Shown piece by piece: positions 45,507 through 55,186 of a stretch of DNA of 64,000 bases (its first letter is position 1; each line of letters opens with the position of its first letter). The notes beneath the pieces are model-generated. The model saw nothing but the letters and a program-made list of their open reading frames with translations, had not been told where the DNA came from and made no database searches. This DNA is from Bin5 sp965200615 (lineage in GTDB: Bacteria; Chloroflexota; Anaerolineae; Caldilineales; Caldilineaceae). The DNA lies in NCBI GenBank assembly GCA_965200615.1, contig OZ241377.1, positions 3,162,001 through 3,226,000 of the forward strand, read 5' to 3'. A program made the translations under genes and the position numbers.

Positions 45507-45546
45507 ACCGGTCAGGATGCGCCGCACCCCAAATATGTGTATCGAG

Positions 45547-47283
<1,737 letters not shown>

Positions 47284-47310
47284 TGCAGAAGCAACCGAAC
47301 AGGAGTGCAC

Positions 47311-47541
47311 GTGGAGAGGTGGAGCATTACCGCCGTCCTGAATACACGGTTCTTGCATCCCGTTCCGCACGAAAAGGAGGTCAGCGCCCGCAGCCGCGTT
47401 CTCATCCGGAATCGACGCATGTTCGCCGGCAGCGGCGAAGTCTATCTGCCCGACGGCGCCGTCGCGGTGCGCGCCGAAGGCAAGTTTCTCTACCTGCCTT
47501 TTAGCGACATCACTGGGTCAGACGCGGATCTTCTGGGTTGA
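47311..47541 (+). CDS. Short hotdog-fold thioesterase fragment (PaaI-like C-terminal half)
   Basis: 77 residues from GTG 47311 (GTG 47305 also possible), with AGGAG just upstream. Sequence TAVLNTRFLHPVPHEKEV ... RRMFAGSGEVYLPDGAVAV ... GKFLYLP matches the second half of PaaI-type hotdog thioesterases, including the RFLHPVP strand and the DG-V-A-A-EG-F strand. The N-terminal half, which carries the helix and catalytic residue, is missing. It stands in the same frame as mutA, directly after its stop. It may be a gene remnant left when DNA was inserted, or a short expressed protein. Confidence 0.5.
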   Translation: MERWSITAVLNTRFLHPVPHEKEVSARSRVLIRNRRMFAGSGEVYLPDGAVAVRAEGKFLYLPFSDITGSDADLLG

Positions 47542-47703
47542 AAAGTGAAAGCGGTCCGGGGATAAACAGTGTGTTTTAGGGCAATACGTCAGAATGTCCA
47601 CTCACACTTCGCCAGTTTTCAGCGAATTTCTCTGAGTTCGAGTATCATTCAAGGCAAATTCGGACTCGCGAAGAGGCTGTTTCATTGAAGAAAGGAAATT
47701 GCC

Positions 47704-49860
47704 ATGAGCATTGAGATTGTTCGCGGTACAAGCCAAAAGCCGGCGTCTAGCGAAGAGTTGGCCGATAAACTTTCACAATTTGCCAACCTGTCCGGCATGC
47801 TATTCATTGGCTTTCCTATCATAAGTACTCCTGAAGGCCCCCATCCGGTTGATGCCCTCTTGGTGTCCGCCGAAAAGGGAATAGTCGCTTTTGATCTCAT
47901 CGAAGGAACCGAAGTAGGTGACTATGAGCAACGGCAAGATGATCTTGCCAATGAGTTAGAGGCCCGACTTAGAGTGCATCGTGGCCTCGTGCGCCGCAGG
48001 ACATTGCTGGTAGAGATCCATTCAATTTCGTTTGCGCCAGGGGTAAGTGGCTCGCCCCTCGATTGGGAAAACGATTACCCTCTGGTGACAAACAGCGAGA
48101 CTCTAATGGCAACGTTGAACCGGATCAATTGGGAGAACTATGACGCAGACGTTTTTGCCCTTGCAATGTCGGCGATTGAGAGCGTTTCCACAATTCGTAA
48201 GGGTCGAACTAGGACAATTCCTGCAAGGGAGAATTCTCGAGGCGCCAAGCTGAAGAAGCTTGAAGACTCGATCGCTACGCTGGATCCAAAGCAAAACAGA
48301 GCCGTAATCGAGACAGTGGATGGAATCCAGAGAATACGCGGTCTTGCGGGTTCAGGGAAGACCATTGTACTCGCGCTAAAGGCAGCCTACCTGCACTCGC
48401 AACATCCTGACTGGCGTATCGCCGTTACTTTCAACACACGTTCGCTAAAGGGACAATTCAAGCGTCTTATAGCAACGTTTTCGCTCGAGACTGGCAGCGA
48501 ACCAAATTGGGATAACTTGCGTATCCTAAACGCCTGGGGTGCGCCGGGGGGTGAAGAGCGCGACGGCGTTTATCACGAGTTCTGCGTTACGAATGGCATA
48601 GAGTACTTCGATTTTGGAACCGCTCGGAGACGTTTCTCGCGTGGGAAAGAGTTTTCAATTGTCTGCGAAAACGCGCTCAGACAAGCAGGTCAGAGTAGAC
48701 AGACATATGACGCCATTCTTGTAGATGAGGCTCAGGACTTTTCGCCAGCGTTTCTGCGCCTCTGCTACGAGTTGCTGAAGAAACCGAAGAGACTGGTCTA
48801 CGCTTATGACGAACTTCAGAATCTGTCTGGAGAGTCTATGCCTCCACCAGAAGAGATTTTTGGGAGAAACTCTGATAGATCTACGAGGATTCAATTCAAT
48901 GTCTCAGAGGGCCGCGGTCCCAGGCGCGATATAATTTTGAATAGATGCTATCGGAACTCTCGTCCCGTTTTGGTTACCGCGCACGCTCTTGGGTTTGGAG
49001 TGTATCGGCAGGCAGCGAAGCTAAACAACCTGGGCCTAATCCAAATGTTTGAACATGCCCACCTGTGGGAGGATATTGGCTATACGGCTAAGGATGGGAC
49101 AATCGAAGAAGGCTTACCAGTGACTCTCTACAGACCGCCGGAAACAAGCCCTCCCTTCCTAGAAGACCATTCAAGCATAGAAGATCTGATTCAGTTCATT
49201 TCATTTGACAGTGAAGCTGCCCAGACTGAATGGCTTGCAAATGAAATTAACCGAAATCTTCAGCGTGACGACCTTCGGCACAGCGACATCATCGTCGTGA
49301 ATCCTGATCCTCGAACGACTCAGAGAAAAGTGGGCCCAGTACGAGAACGTCTGTTGGCCATGGGAATCCCCTGTCATCTCGCCGGGGTAGACACCGATCA
49401 GGATGTATTCTTTAAGTCACAAAACTCAGTCACTTTCAGCGGCGTTCATAGAGCTAAAGGCAATGAGGCTGGGATGATATACATTATCAATGCGCAGGAT
49501 TGTCATTCGGCAGCTCAGAACTTGGCGAGTATACGCAATCAGCTTTTCACTGCAATAACGAGAAGTAAGGCATGGGTGCGTGTGCTTGGGTACGGTCGCC
49601 ATATGCAAGCTCTCGTAACCGAATATGAAGAACTTAAGAGACAAAATTTCGTGCTACACTTCGTTTATCCTACCGATGAGCAGCGTAAGCTCCTGAAGAG
49701 TGTTCATAGAGACATGACAAGAGAAGAAGCGAATCGGCTCAACAATCGCCGAAAAGGCTTATCAGATCTTGTTAAGGATTTGGAGTCAGGGAATGTTCGT
49801 GCGGAAGACTTGGATGAGAGTATTGTCACTCGACTGAAGGAATTGCTGGAGAAAGCTTGA
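47704..49860 (+). CDS. SF1 (UvrD-like) helicase with a NERD-like N-terminus
   Basis: 718 residues. GAAGAAAGG precedes the ATG. Residues 1-180 start with HPVDALLVSAEKGIVAFDLIEG, resembling the NERD nuclease-related fold but without an evident catalytic Lys. From residue 195 it is a superfamily-1 helicase: Walker A GLAGSGKT (213-220), Walker B VDEAQDF (340-346), YRNSRPVL motif, and LFTAITRSKAW motif VI (616-624). Base composition is well below its neighbours. Its stop overlaps the next gene by 4 bases. The family is often tied to phage defence or DNA repair; here the role is unknown. Confidence 0.85.
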   Translation: MSIEIVRGTSQKPASSEELADKLSQFANLSGMLFIGFPIISTPEGPHPVDALLVSAEKGIVAFDLIEGTEVGDYEQRQDDLANELEARLRVHRGLVRRRTLLVEIHSISFAPGVSGSPLDWENDYPLVTNSETLMATLNRINWENYDADVFALAMSAIESVSTIRKGRTRTIPARENSRGAKLKKLEDSIATLDPKQNRAVIETVDGIQRIRGLAGSGKTIVLALKAAYLHSQHPDWRIAVTFNTRSLKGQFKRLIATFSLETGSEPNWDNLRILNAWGAPGGEERDGVYHEFCVTNGIEYFDFGTARRRFSRGKEFSIVCENALRQAGQSRQTYDAILVDEAQDFSPAFLRLCYELLKKPKRLVYAYDELQNLSGESMPPPEEIFGRNSDRSTRIQFNVSEGRGPRRDIILNRCYRNSRPVLVTAHALGFGVYRQAAKLNNLGLIQMFEHAHLWEDIGYTAKDGTIEEGLPVTLYRPPETSPPFLEDHSSIEDLIQFISFDSEAAQTEWLANEINRNLQRDDLRHSDIIVVNPDPRTTQRKVGPVRERLLAMGIPCHLAGVDTDQDVFFKSQNSVTFSGVHRAKGNEAGMIYIINAQDCHSAAQNLASIRNQLFTAITRSKAWVRVLGYGRHMQALVTEYEELKRQNFVLHFVYPTDEQRKLLKSVHRDMTREEANRLNNRRKGLSDLVKDLESGNVRAEDLDESIVTRLKELLEKA

Positions 49861-50534
49861 CGATCGTGCCCAATCCTCCCCAGACTATGCACCAGATCAA
49901 TGGGATTATCCGATACTTGGTGAGAGTAGGTCTGGCAAACGATCAGAATTTCGCGTTTCTCAGGAATAGAGGCCATTTGGTAGAGGTCACGTTTGAAAAC
50001 GATTCGTATGCATCGATTGCCATGAGAAACATACCATATACCGATATCTATGATGATTTGATGAATGAGCGTTCGTTCAATTTGAAAATGCTTGATGGCG
50101 CGCTCATTCAACTAATGTATGAATTCGTTAATGGTTCATTGCAGAACCAGAGGCTGGCATATTTTCCTTCCCCGTATCTTGAGGAATTCCAGAACAATCC
50201 GGAAATCTATCTGAATGACGAAGTATACGCAAACGTGGTTGCTAGGAATATAGTATCCTTTCCTGTACGATTCGACTATAATGCAAATCGTGGCCCGTCT
50301 CAGCATGACGCCCATCCTAAGTCTCATTTGACACTTGGACAATTCAGGAACTGTCGGATTCCCGTGTCGGCTCCACTGACACCTTTTCGCTTTATCGACT
50401 TCCTTCTACGAAATTTCTACCACACTGCAAATCGGAAATATGCCGAAAGTCTCCCTCATCCACGAGCTGGAACATATCCCGAGTCGATTCTTCCAGCGGA
50501 AAAAACTGTTGTCCATATTGTCGTGCCGAAATAG
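49857..50534 (+). CDS. DUF2290-like protein of unknown function
   Basis: 225 residues from TTG 49857, overlapping the helicase stop codon (TTGA); GTG 49866 and ATG 49887 are alternatives. The end of the helicase gene supplies GGAGA upstream. The C-terminal HPKSHLTLGQFRNCRIPVSA ... TPFRFIDFLLRNFYHT block I recall as the signature of DUF2290; this naming needs a profile search. IRYLVRVGLANDQNF and LLDGALIQLMYEFVNG are also characteristic. Two lines counted by hand inside the gene are 38% GC, against 72% in mutA. Confidence 0.7.
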   Translation: MTIVPNPPQTMHQINGIIRYLVRVGLANDQNFAFLRNRGHLVEVTFENDSYASIAMRNIPYTDIYDDLMNERSFNLKMLDGALIQLMYEFVNGSLQNQRLAYFPSPYLEEFQNNPEIYLNDEVYANVVARNIVSFPVRFDYNANRGPSQHDAHPKSHLTLGQFRNCRIPVSAPLTPFRFIDFLLRNFYHTANRKYAESLPHPRAGTYPESILPAEKTVVHIVVPK

Positions 50535-50626
50535 CCGCTTCGGTAGAAGAGTCGAACCATAGCCCGTGCGGCGTAGCGTGGGCACACACAATTGGGTGAC
50601 GAATGAAGAAAGATTGAAGCATCCGT

Positions 50627-51052
50627 ATGCTCCTTTCCAACGCCCGGATCGACCACATCGGCATCGTCGTCCAGGACCTCGACGATGCCCTTTCCACCTA
50701 CTGCGGCATCCTTGGCTTCCGCCTCATCGAGCGGCTCGACGCACCCGACCACGGTGTCGAGATCGCATTTCTTGCATCCGGCAACAGCACGATTGAGCTC
50801 CTGTCTCCCACCGATGGAGAGAGCGGTGCCGCCCGCTTTCTGGCCCGCCGGGGCGAAGGCAGCCACCACGTCTGCTTCGCCGTGCCCGACATAACGCGCA
50901 CTCTGGAAGAGCTTCGTGCGCAAGGCGTCCGCCTGATCGACGAGAACCCCCGTCAGGGTGTCCACGGCCTCGTCGCTTTTGTCCACCCCCAGGCCGCGCA
51001 CGGCGTCATGATCGAACTGTTGCAAAAGGACCCAGCGCATCGGCTCGAATGA
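50627..51052 (+). CDS. mce: Methylmalonyl-CoA epimerase
   Basis: 141 residues. Vicinal-oxygen-chelate (glyoxalase) fold: ARIDHIGIVVQDLDDALSTY, metal-binding His and Glu in the start strand and in IELLSPTDGES, HHVCFAVPDI, and VHPQAAHGVMIELLQ. Converts (S)- to (R)-methylmalonyl-CoA for the mutase at 45.5 kb. It overlaps the next gene by 4 bases (ATGA). Restores high GC composition after the helicase module. Confidence 0.92.
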   Translation: MLLSNARIDHIGIVVQDLDDALSTYCGILGFRLIERLDAPDHGVEIAFLASGNSTIELLSPTDGESGAARFLARRGEGSHHVCFAVPDITRTLEELRAQGVRLIDENPRQGVHGLVAFVHPQAAHGVMIELLQKDPAHRLE

Positions 51053-51858
51053 ATCCACTCCGTTTCGGCCAACCCCACACGGTTGGCACGCAACTCTCAC
51101 ACTGGAACGACGTCATCGACGGCTACCTGGCGGCCAGCCGCCCCGAGGAGGCCGTCCCGTTGATTCGCGTAATCCTCAAAAGCCTTCCACGCCACCTGCC
51201 TACCTATTTCCGCTTTCTCCATGCTGTCTGGCTCTTGCGGCGCTGGCACGAAGGCAGGGACTGGGCGCTGCGTCTGCTTGGGGCCGACCCCGGCAGCGAA
51301 CTGGCCTGGGCAGTGCTGGCCAGGGGCGCCGAAGCCGACGGCAACCTGACGAGGGCCCAGCGCTACTGGACCCTCGCGCTCGAAAACGCGCCCTACAACC
51401 GCCCAATCCGCCAGGGGTTGTCTCGCACGCTTCTGCGCCAGAAGCGCCCTCTCATGCTCACGCGACCTGCCCTGGCGACCCTATACCGGATGGGCGGACG
51501 CTGGGACAGAGCCATTCGCGTCTATACAAAGCTGACCGAGGAGGAGCCGGGCCGCCTCGACTACCGGAGCAGTCTCCTTGAAGCCGCCTGGCACGGTGGT
51601 CGGACCGAGGAGGCCCTTCACCTGGCCCGTCTCCTGGTCTCGCTCAATCCCAACCTCCTTCTCGGCTGGATCGTCTCCGCCCGTATCGGCGACGAAGACG
51701 ACAGGGCCTTGGCCAGGGCGCCCCTCGAAGCCATGGACCCCGACGGCGAATACGCCCTCACGCGCTTTGCCGACACAAATGCTTTCGCCATCCCAACCGA
51801 CATCTCCGTCTCGCCCGAAGATGCGGCCCTGCTGAAGGCCGCCCGAACCTCCTTCTGA
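51049..51858 (+). CDS. TPR-like helical protein cotranscribed with mce
   Basis: 269 residues, helical, with TPR-like units (AVPLIRVILKSLPRHLPTYFRFL, ARGAEADGNLTRAQRYWTLALENAP, AIRVYTKLTEEEPGRLDYRSSLL, EALHLARLLVSLNPNLLLGW). No signal or membrane span. Start ATGA overlaps the mce stop. It probably acts as a protein-interaction platform; a function in methylmalonyl-CoA metabolism is not shown. A terminator follows. Confidence 0.85.
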   Translation: MNPLRFGQPHTVGTQLSHWNDVIDGYLAASRPEEAVPLIRVILKSLPRHLPTYFRFLHAVWLLRRWHEGRDWALRLLGADPGSELAWAVLARGAEADGNLTRAQRYWTLALENAPYNRPIRQGLSRTLLRQKRPLMLTRPALATLYRMGGRWDRAIRVYTKLTEEEPGRLDYRSSLLEAAWHGGRTEEALHLARLLVSLNPNLLLGWIVSARIGDEDDRALARAPLEAMDPDGEYALTRFADTNAFAIPTDISVSPEDAALLKAARTSF

Positions 51859-51878
51859 CCACCTGCGGGACAGGCCCG

Positions 51879-51920
51879 GATGCGGTCGCCCTCCTCCGGT
51901 CGCCGCATCATTATTTTTTT
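51879..51920 (+). terminator. Rho-independent terminator after the mce operon
   Basis: Stem GATGCGG (51879-51885) with CCGCATC (51903-51909) and a 17-base loop, followed by ATTATTTTTTT, a long T tract. Confidence 0.75.
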
Positions 51921-52061
51921 GTCAATTCGTCTGGTCTGCGGTAGGCTGCTGCAGAGACGGCACGGCCGGGACCGTCATTTTCGATCAGGCCGGGAGCGAG
52001 CGCGGAAAGATCGTAGCCTGACCTTTCCTCTGGATTTCCTGGCGCAGCAAAGGAGTGATTT

Positions 52062-53078
52062 GTGCTTAGTCAGCAACAGTTGAAACATGCTCTGCTCGAT
52101 TCATTGCAGAGCGATGAGGACATTGCAGTCATTCAACCGCCCGCTATCGGGCAAACCGCGCGGCAGAACGAACTGCTTATGTTCATTAAACCGGAGATCC
52201 TGGCAATTGGGGACCGGACCTGCCTCGGCAACGCCATTGACCTGATCTGGGCCAAGCTCTCAGAGTTTGACGCCTCCGTAGCGGGTACTGTTCTGGTCGG
52301 CGGCCCGGCCCTTGAACAGCAGGAAAGCATGGACCGGCACTACGGCGCGATCAACGTCCTGTCCAAGACCGCGTCAACCGGCCTGGACGCCTCCGATCGG
52401 AGTAGTGTCTATGACGCGCTCGCCGTCTCGTCTGCCGACTACCCTCTGTTCGGCGGCCACGAATTCCTGAACGCCCATCCCTCATTCACGCCCGCCAGTT
52501 TGGACAGCCTCTGGTTTACAAAAAAAGCGCACAAAATCCGCTCCGGGTTCTACGTCCAGGCATATGAGGAAGCAGGGGAGAAGTTCATTCTCGTCAACGG
52601 CTTCCATCCCGCCCAGTTGGCCCATTTCACCGAGCCTTCCCACCGCATCGCCCTTATGCTCCTCCATTCCGATACCGGATGGGCAGAGTTGCGCGACCAG
52701 ATGATCGGAGATACCTTCCCGGAACGGGCCGTATCCGGCTCCATTCGCGGCGAGCTGCACGCCAGGCCAGCCCACTACGGCTTCGACGAAGTGACAATCG
52801 CAAACAACGGCGTCCATCTCTCGGCCGGTCCCTTTGAGGCCATGTTTGAGATAGGCAACTTCTTCGGCAGCCTGGTCGGGTCGGATATCTCCTCCACACA
52901 GCCCCGCATCGTCAAGACAATGCAGACCGCAGGGATTTCGCCGGATGATGCCTGCAAGGCTATGGCGAATCCTGAAGTCGCCGACGGCAAAGGCGCAAAG
53001 ACCGATCTGTTCGACGCCACCGAACACATGGACACTGAGGCCGCGGTCGCGCTATACCGGTCCAACGTCGCAAATTGA
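52062..53078 (+). CDS. Nucleoside diphosphate kinase-like protein with a large internal insertion
   Basis: 338 residues; GTG 52062 has AAAGGAGTG upstream. Key NDPK positions can be matched: Lys43 (FIKPE), Arg211 and Thr218 (RDQMIGDT), Arg229 (GSIRGEL), Asn249 and catalytic His252 (NNGVHLSA), and the C-terminal EIGNFFG. A block of about 95 residues (roughly 100-195) separates the first helix-strand unit from the rest, and another ten are inserted before His252. Classical NDPK is 140-150 residues. It may phosphorylate NDPs or another substrate. No close neighbour suggests the role. Confidence 0.65.
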   Translation: MLSQQQLKHALLDSLQSDEDIAVIQPPAIGQTARQNELLMFIKPEILAIGDRTCLGNAIDLIWAKLSEFDASVAGTVLVGGPALEQQESMDRHYGAINVLSKTASTGLDASDRSSVYDALAVSSADYPLFGGHEFLNAHPSFTPASLDSLWFTKKAHKIRSGFYVQAYEEAGEKFILVNGFHPAQLAHFTEPSHRIALMLLHSDTGWAELRDQMIGDTFPERAVSGSIRGELHARPAHYGFDEVTIANNGVHLSAGPFEAMFEIGNFFGSLVGSDISSTQPRIVKTMQTAGISPDDACKAMANPEVADGKGAKTDLFDATEHMDTEAAVALYRSNVAN

Positions 53079-53139
53079 TCGCGCCGCCTGCCTGACACTT
53101 TAGCGCCGTCGACCGGCCCCGTTTCCCGCTCTACGCCCG

Positions 53140-53520
53140 CTACAGAATTTTCAACACGACGTGGGCGTCGTTCCACAACCCTTCCAGGTCGTATCGGCGT
53201 CGCGTCTCCTCCGTAAACAGATGCAGAATGACATCGCCATAATCGGCCAGAAGCCACCCTCCCCCTTCCTGCCGTAGATCGTGGACATTCAAGGGCCGCA
53301 TCTTCTGCTCGATCTGGAGTTTCTCCCACAAATCATCGCGAATCGCATTTGCCTGCCGTTCATTGTCCACACTGCCCAGCACAAAATAGGTAGTGATGCT
53401 GGTCTGATCGCTTACGTCCAGTAAGACGATGTCTGCCGCCTGCTTCTCTTCAATGATTTCGACGATTTTCCGCGCCAGTTCGTTGCTGTTCAGTTGAACC
53501 TCCCTGTCAGAACTTCCCAC
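53140..53520 (-). CDS. rsfS: Ribosomal silencing factor RsfS (Iojap family)
   Basis: 126 residues. Binds ribosomal protein L14 and blocks subunit joining in starvation. Signatures: ADIVLLDVSDQTSITTYFVL, GSVDNERQANAIRDDL, GGWLLADYGDVILHLFTEETRRRYDLEGLW. The start codon is GTG 53520. It is convergent with the NDPK-like gene and divergent from the BMP transporter. Confidence 0.95.
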   Translation of the reverse strand: MGSSDREVQLNSNELARKIVEIIEEKQAADIVLLDVSDQTSITTYFVLGSVDNERQANAIRDDLWEKLQIEQKMRPLNVHDLRQEGGGWLLADYGDVILHLFTEETRRRYDLEGLWNDAHVVLKIL

Positions 53521-53667
53521 CGAGTCGGTCTATCAGTATATCATAGTAGAAGGTATCTCTGTGGGAGGCTATCGGCTCCGCCAGTGCCGGAAACGTGGCC
53601 TGTTGCCACGGACTCATAGAGTTACTCTCCCCCGTGCAGAGCTGCGCCCCTCCCCATTTCCTGTTCC

Positions 53668-53696
53668 TTGCTCACGCACCGCGATCCGCATATAAT
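53668..53696 (+). promoter_or_regulatory. Strong promoter of the BMP-type transporter operon
   Basis: TTGCTC (53668-53673), 17-base spacer and perfect TATAAT (53691-53696). The transcript would start near 53703, 174 bases before the start codon. Confidence 0.75.
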
Positions 53697-53702
53697 GTGG
53701 CT

Positions 53703-53876
53703 GAGTTGTCTGAGGGCGCGCTCAAGTGACCGGCTTGTTATGCTTGCGTCTCCAGGAAGCAAGCGCTCGTTTATCTGAATTGAGAATCGGGTCGACCTGC
53801 CGTACTTGGCAAACCCGTTCCTGTCGGCCCAGGCATCTTGGTGAGATATTTTTCACGTAAGCAAAGGAGAATTCGA
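53703..53876 (+). promoter_or_regulatory. Structured 5' leader of the BMP-type transporter mRNA
   Basis: A leader of about 174 bases. Hairpin 1: GCTTGC (53742-53747) with GCAAGC (53759-53764). Hairpin 2: outer CGGGT (53788-53792) with ACCCG (53813-53817), inner TGCC with GGCA. A short ATCT/AGAT pairing followed by ATTTTT lies near 53835-53852, just before AAAGGAGAA. This could be an attenuator or a ligand-sensing RNA. It does not match the purine riboswitch pattern I know. Confidence 0.4.
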
Positions 53877-54950
53877 ATGAAAGCATCCCGACCGATGAAA
53901 CTACTCGTTCTTTTGACAGCGCTTGCTCTGCTGCTCGCTGCCTGTCCGGCGTCAATGCCCGCAACCGATTCGGGTTCTGGCGCTGCCGATACCTCCGATG
54001 GCATGGCGGGTGAGTTCAAGGTCGGCCTGGTAACCGACGTCGGCCGCGTGAACGACCGCAGCTTCAACCAGTCCGCCTGGGAAGGCGTTGTCGCCGCAGC
54101 CGAAGCCCTTGGCTTGGCCGAAGATGACATCAAGTACATCGAAACACAGGATGCAAAGGACTACGCCGACAATATCCAACAGTTTATCGACGCTGATTAC
54201 AATGTCATCGTCAGCGTTGGATTCGCGCTGGGTGATGCCACAATAATCGCCGCCAACGACAATCCCGATGTGTTTTTCATCGGCGTTGACCAGTTCCAGG
54301 GTGAGGCCATTCCCAATCTGGCCGGCCTGATCTTCAATGAGGACCACTCCGGCTACCTGGCCGGCGTCCTCGCCGGCAGCCTGTCAAAGACCGGCACTAT
54401 CGCCGCAGTTCTCGGGACAGACCTCGTTCCGCCCGTCGTGGCCTTCAATGAAGGATATGTCGCCGGCGCCCAGTCCGTGAACGCGGACATCAACGTCATC
54501 TCCACCTACCATCCCGGCGAAATCTCCCAGGCTTTCGTCGATCCCGAATGGGGCGCTGCAACGGCCAAACAGGCTTTGGACCAGGGCGCGGATGTTATCT
54601 TCGGCGCCGGCGGCATCACCGGCAACGGCGCACTGCAGGAGATCGCCACCGCTGAAGGCGCCGGCGAGACAGTCTTCTGCATCGGCGTCGACACCGACCA
54701 GTGGAATACCGTGCCTGCCGCCCAGCCATGCCTCGTCTCCAGCGCCATGAAGCTGATCGCCCCGGGTGTTGTCGAACTGGTAACAATGGCAAGCGAAGGT
54801 GAATTTCCTGGCGGGAACTACTTCGGCGACGCTGACCTTGCGCCTTTCCACGACTTTGACGACATGATCTCGCAAGAGCTGAAGGACCTGCTCGAAGAGA
54901 CAAAGGCCGGCCTGATCGATGGCTCAATCGACACTGGATACGGAAACTGA
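53877..54950 (+). CDS. BMP-family nucleoside ABC transporter substrate-binding lipoprotein
   Basis: 357 residues from ATG 53877 with AAAGGAG upstream. Signal and lipobox LLLAACPAS. The BMP/Med family signatures are clear: GLVTDVGRVNDRSFNQSAWEG, VSVGFALGDA, FIGVDQF, and IFGAGGITGNGALQEI, with FCIGVDTDQW. The family binds purine or other nucleosides outside the cell. It is followed by two permease genes and an ATPase, and a strong intercistronic hairpin sits between it and the first permease. Confidence 0.95.
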   Translation: MKASRPMKLLVLLTALALLLAACPASMPATDSGSGAADTSDGMAGEFKVGLVTDVGRVNDRSFNQSAWEGVVAAAEALGLAEDDIKYIETQDAKDYADNIQQFIDADYNVIVSVGFALGDATIIAANDNPDVFFIGVDQFQGEAIPNLAGLIFNEDHSGYLAGVLAGSLSKTGTIAAVLGTDLVPPVVAFNEGYVAGAQSVNADINVISTYHPGEISQAFVDPEWGAATAKQALDQGADVIFGAGGITGNGALQEIATAEGAGETVFCIGVDTDQWNTVPAAQPCLVSSAMKLIAPGVVELVTMASEGEFPGGNYFGDADLAPFHDFDDMISQELKDLLEETKAGLIDGSIDTGYGN

Positions 54951-55027
54951 TAGCGCTGGCACGCGAATAAGAAACCTGGGTTTTCGTCGAAGAAGGTGCC
55001 CGCGGTGGATTCGGCGTGAATCCAACT

Positions 55028-55063
55028 GAAGCGGGAGGCATCTGCAGCTGGGCCTCCCGCTTC
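55028..55063 (+). terminator. Intercistronic hairpin between substrate-binding and permease genes
   Basis: A perfect 12-bp stem (55028-55039 with 55052-55063) and 12-base loop. No T-run follows, so it likely acts as a partial terminator or 3' stabiliser that makes the binding protein more abundant than the membrane parts. Confidence 0.6.
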
Positions 55064-55186
55064 CCATGTAGAGGAGTTGGCGGCGGGACCTCTCCCTTCC
55101 CCTTACCTGCAATCCCGCCGCCGCAGTCAGTCTCGAAAACCTGGAATCCCCCGACCGGATAGTACGCCTTCATACGGAGGCCCGTC

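Noticed and set aside
47542..47703. tRNA or attachment site next to the helicase module
   Set aside because: GTTCGAGT near 47636 resembles a T-loop, but no acceptor or anticodon stem can be built, and no direct repeat is found at the right edge near 50535-50626.
53703..53876. Purine riboswitch in the transporter leader
   Set aside because: The conserved core I expect (three-way junction with TATA...ATGG...CTACC-type sequence) is not seen.
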